A stretch of 8,750 bases of DNA from Bacillota bacterium (GTDB taxonomy: Bacteria; Bacillota; Sulfobacillia; Sulfobacillales; Sulfobacillaceae), in contig JAMDDZ010000119.1 in the NCBI GenBank assembly GCA_023488565.1, positions 15,417 to 24,166 of the forward strand. The letters are read 5' to 3'. Of the stretch, positions 7,655 to 8,750 are shown piece by piece (positions within the stretch are counted from its first letter, which is position 1; each line of letters begins with the position of its first letter). A program made the position numbers and the translations under genes. The notes under the pieces were generated by a model, which worked only from the letters and a program-made list of their open reading frames with translations, was not told the DNA's origin and made no database searches.

Positions 7655-8750
7655 TCAGTCCTCCGTCGCATCGATAACGATGATGCCTTCTGATTGCAAA
7701 ATCTCTAAGCATTGGATTTGGATTTCCTCGAGGTACGCAGCCAGCTCACTAGATGAAGTAATTTGTCTGGGCGCTCCCCCAACTGCTGTGCGCCGCAAAA
7801 CCTGCCGGAAGGGAATCACGTGCCGGCCATCGTGGGGTTTTTGGTCTAATCCCTTGATTGCCCGATGTAGGTCCCCCAGTCGCTTTCCTACCTGCGTAAG
7901 ATTGGCCAGGACCAATGACAGGGTCTCCGCCTCGTTGTAGGTATTCACTGTAGCGAGCACCGCATCGGCCAACCTATTGATTTCCTCAGGTAGCGATGGA
8001 TGCTCAGCCCGAATGCGCATCACCTCGGTGGTCGCCCGGTCAATCTCGGCTGCATGACGCAATTTCTCTTCGGCTACAGACGCATCGAGGGCCGCCCTTA
8101 GGTCGCCGCACAGCTTAGGCAATGACGGGATCTGCATGTACGGTTCCTCGGCGTGCAAGACCCCTTTGATGCTGTGTTGGAGCGATTGCACTAAGGGATA
8201 TTCCGTCGCGAGCCCGATATCAGCGGCCAACCCGGTGATCACGTCCACGGCCTCGTCAAATCGCTCACGAGGGGATTTGAAATAAAAGCCGGTGAGTTGC
8301 TCCATGCGCTCCACGACGTCCGGCCACCGCGCCGCGTTGTTGATAAACGCGTGGACAAGGTCCTGTCCCGCGCGGTCCTTAGGCAAGGCAGCTAAATCCC
8401 CTTCTAATATTGTTATAGCCGAGGTGCCCGGATAGGAATACGCGGGATTTTCTTTCTTTTTGATGGCCTTCACTTCATACAATGGTGTGAGCACCTTGGT
8501 ATCCAATTGAGCGCGAATGACGGTGCCGACGGCATCGTAGCTATCCTCCAAATCGTCCGTGTACCCGAAGTGTTCGTGCAACATGCGCGCCACTTGCGTG
8601 CGTTCCGATGCAGGCATCGCCACAATAAGATCGACAATCACTTTCGGCTGGTCCGCGATTTTTACCAGGCGGTCGGGTAACTGCGGATCATCCGCGGTCA
8701 GCGGCACCATATTATAGGCGAGCCGAATCCGCTGCATGCTCAAGAGAACC
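7655..8750 (-). CDS. brxC: BrxC-like BREX protein, C-terminal 364 codons, truncated by window edge
   Basis: The frame is open to the right edge. A TTG (8743) and an ATG (8737) lie close to the edge, but neither has a Shine-Dalgarno-like sequence in the few upstream bases, so this is most likely the end of a longer gene. BrxC proteins are about 1200 aa with an N-terminal P-loop ATPase domain; that part is outside, so no Walker motif can be checked. What is visible is a mostly helical, charged, Leu/Ala-rich protein without signal peptide or membrane segments. It includes segments such as LPKDRAGQDLVHAFINNAA and a C-terminal SSSELAAYLEEIQIQCLEI that resemble the helical tail of BrxC, though residue similarity alone is modest. 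The position immediately before pglX is exactly that of brxC in type 1 and related BREX operons. BrxC is required for modification and exclusion. An alternative is a second brxC-type paralogue, as found in type 5. Confidence 0.5.
   Translation of the reverse strand, partial: VLLSMQRIRLAYNMVPLTADDPQLPDRLVKIADQPKVIVDLIVAMPASERTQVARMLHEHFGYTDDLEDSYDAVGTVIRAQLDTKVLTPLYEVKAIKKKENPAYSYPGTSAITILEGDLAALPKDRAGQDLVHAFINNAARWPDVVERMEQLTGFYFKSPRERFDEAVDVITGLAADIGLATEYPLVQSLQHSIKGVLHAEEPYMQIPSLPKLCGDLRAALDASVAEEKLRHAAEIDRATTEVMRIRAEHPSLPEEINRLADAVLATVNTYNEAETLSLVLANLTQVGKRLGDLHRAIKGLDQKPHDGRHVIPFRQVLRRTAVGGAPRQITSSSELAAYLEEIQIQCLEILQSEGIIVIDATED
7660..7664 (-). promoter_or_regulatory. Ribosome binding site of pglX
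   Basis: Minus-strand GGAGG lies eight bases before the ATG at 7651, inside the last codons of the upstream brxC-like gene, whose TGA stop is at 7657-7655. A strong site buried in the upstream coding end indicates coupled translation. Confidence 0.5.

Noticed and set aside
8446..8462. A-rich run read as AAA AAG AAA GAA on the minus strand, possible programmed frameshift
   Set aside because: The base before the AAA AAG codons is C, so the A-AAA-AAG slippery heptamer is not complete, and the frame continues normally through it.
8737..8743. TTG at 8743 or ATG at 8737 as the true start of the rightmost gene
   Set aside because: The frame stays open upstream to the edge, there is no ribosome binding site in view, and the protein looks like the C-terminal part of a much larger BrxC.
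1..8750. CRISPR array, tRNA, insertion sequence or terminator
   Set aside because: Coding sequence fills almost the entire window; I saw no regularly spaced repeats, transposase motifs, cloverleaf-like segments, or stem-plus-T-run in the very short gaps.

Overview
The window holds four genes, all on the minus strand and packed head to tail with gaps of only 3 to 12 bases. Read in the direction of transcription (high to low coordinates) they are: the C-terminal part of a BrxC-like protein (cut by the right edge), a complete PglX/BrxX adenine-specific DNA methyltransferase (1172 aa), a complete PglZ/BrxZ alkaline-phosphatase-superfamily protein (about 830 aa), and the first 540 codons of an SNF2-type helicase (cut by the left edge). 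This is the core of a BREX (bacteriophage exclusion) phage-defence operon. The genes brxC, pglX and pglZ follow one another as in type 1 BREX. The place after pglZ, where type 1 carries the Lon-like protease gene brxL, is taken by an SNF2/COG0553-class helicase. That makes the locus closest in layout to BREX types that carry brxHII (type 5 in particular), or a type 1 derivative.

Layout: 8750-7655, brxC C-terminal 364 codons; 7651-4133, pglX; 4126 (better 4123)-1634, pglZ; 1621-1, helicase N-terminal part. Every junction carries a Shine-Dalgarno-like sequence lying on or just before the upstream stop codon, so the four genes are very probably one translationally coupled transcript. The promoter and any brxA/brxB genes would lie beyond the right edge, and the rest of the helicase beyond the left edge. 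There is no intergenic stretch of any size, no RNA gene, no mobile element, no repeat array and no terminator that I can see.

How the parts work together: from the BREX literature, PglX methylates a non-palindromic adenine motif in host DNA and so marks self. PglZ and BrxC are needed for both modification and exclusion, and the last gene of the operon (BrxL in type 1, a helicase in other types) contributes to the restriction side. Here an ATP-driven DNA translocase of the family also seen in DISARM (DrmD-like) would be expected to fill that last role, but this is inference.

Organism: the strand-wide G+C is moderate (roughly 45-60% in hand-counted blocks), the ribosome binding sites are strong (AAAGGAG, GGAGG), and GTG may be used as a start. 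This fits a moderate-GC bacterium, perhaps a Firmicutes-type lineage, but I cannot name the host. BREX loci move horizontally, so composition here is a weak guide.
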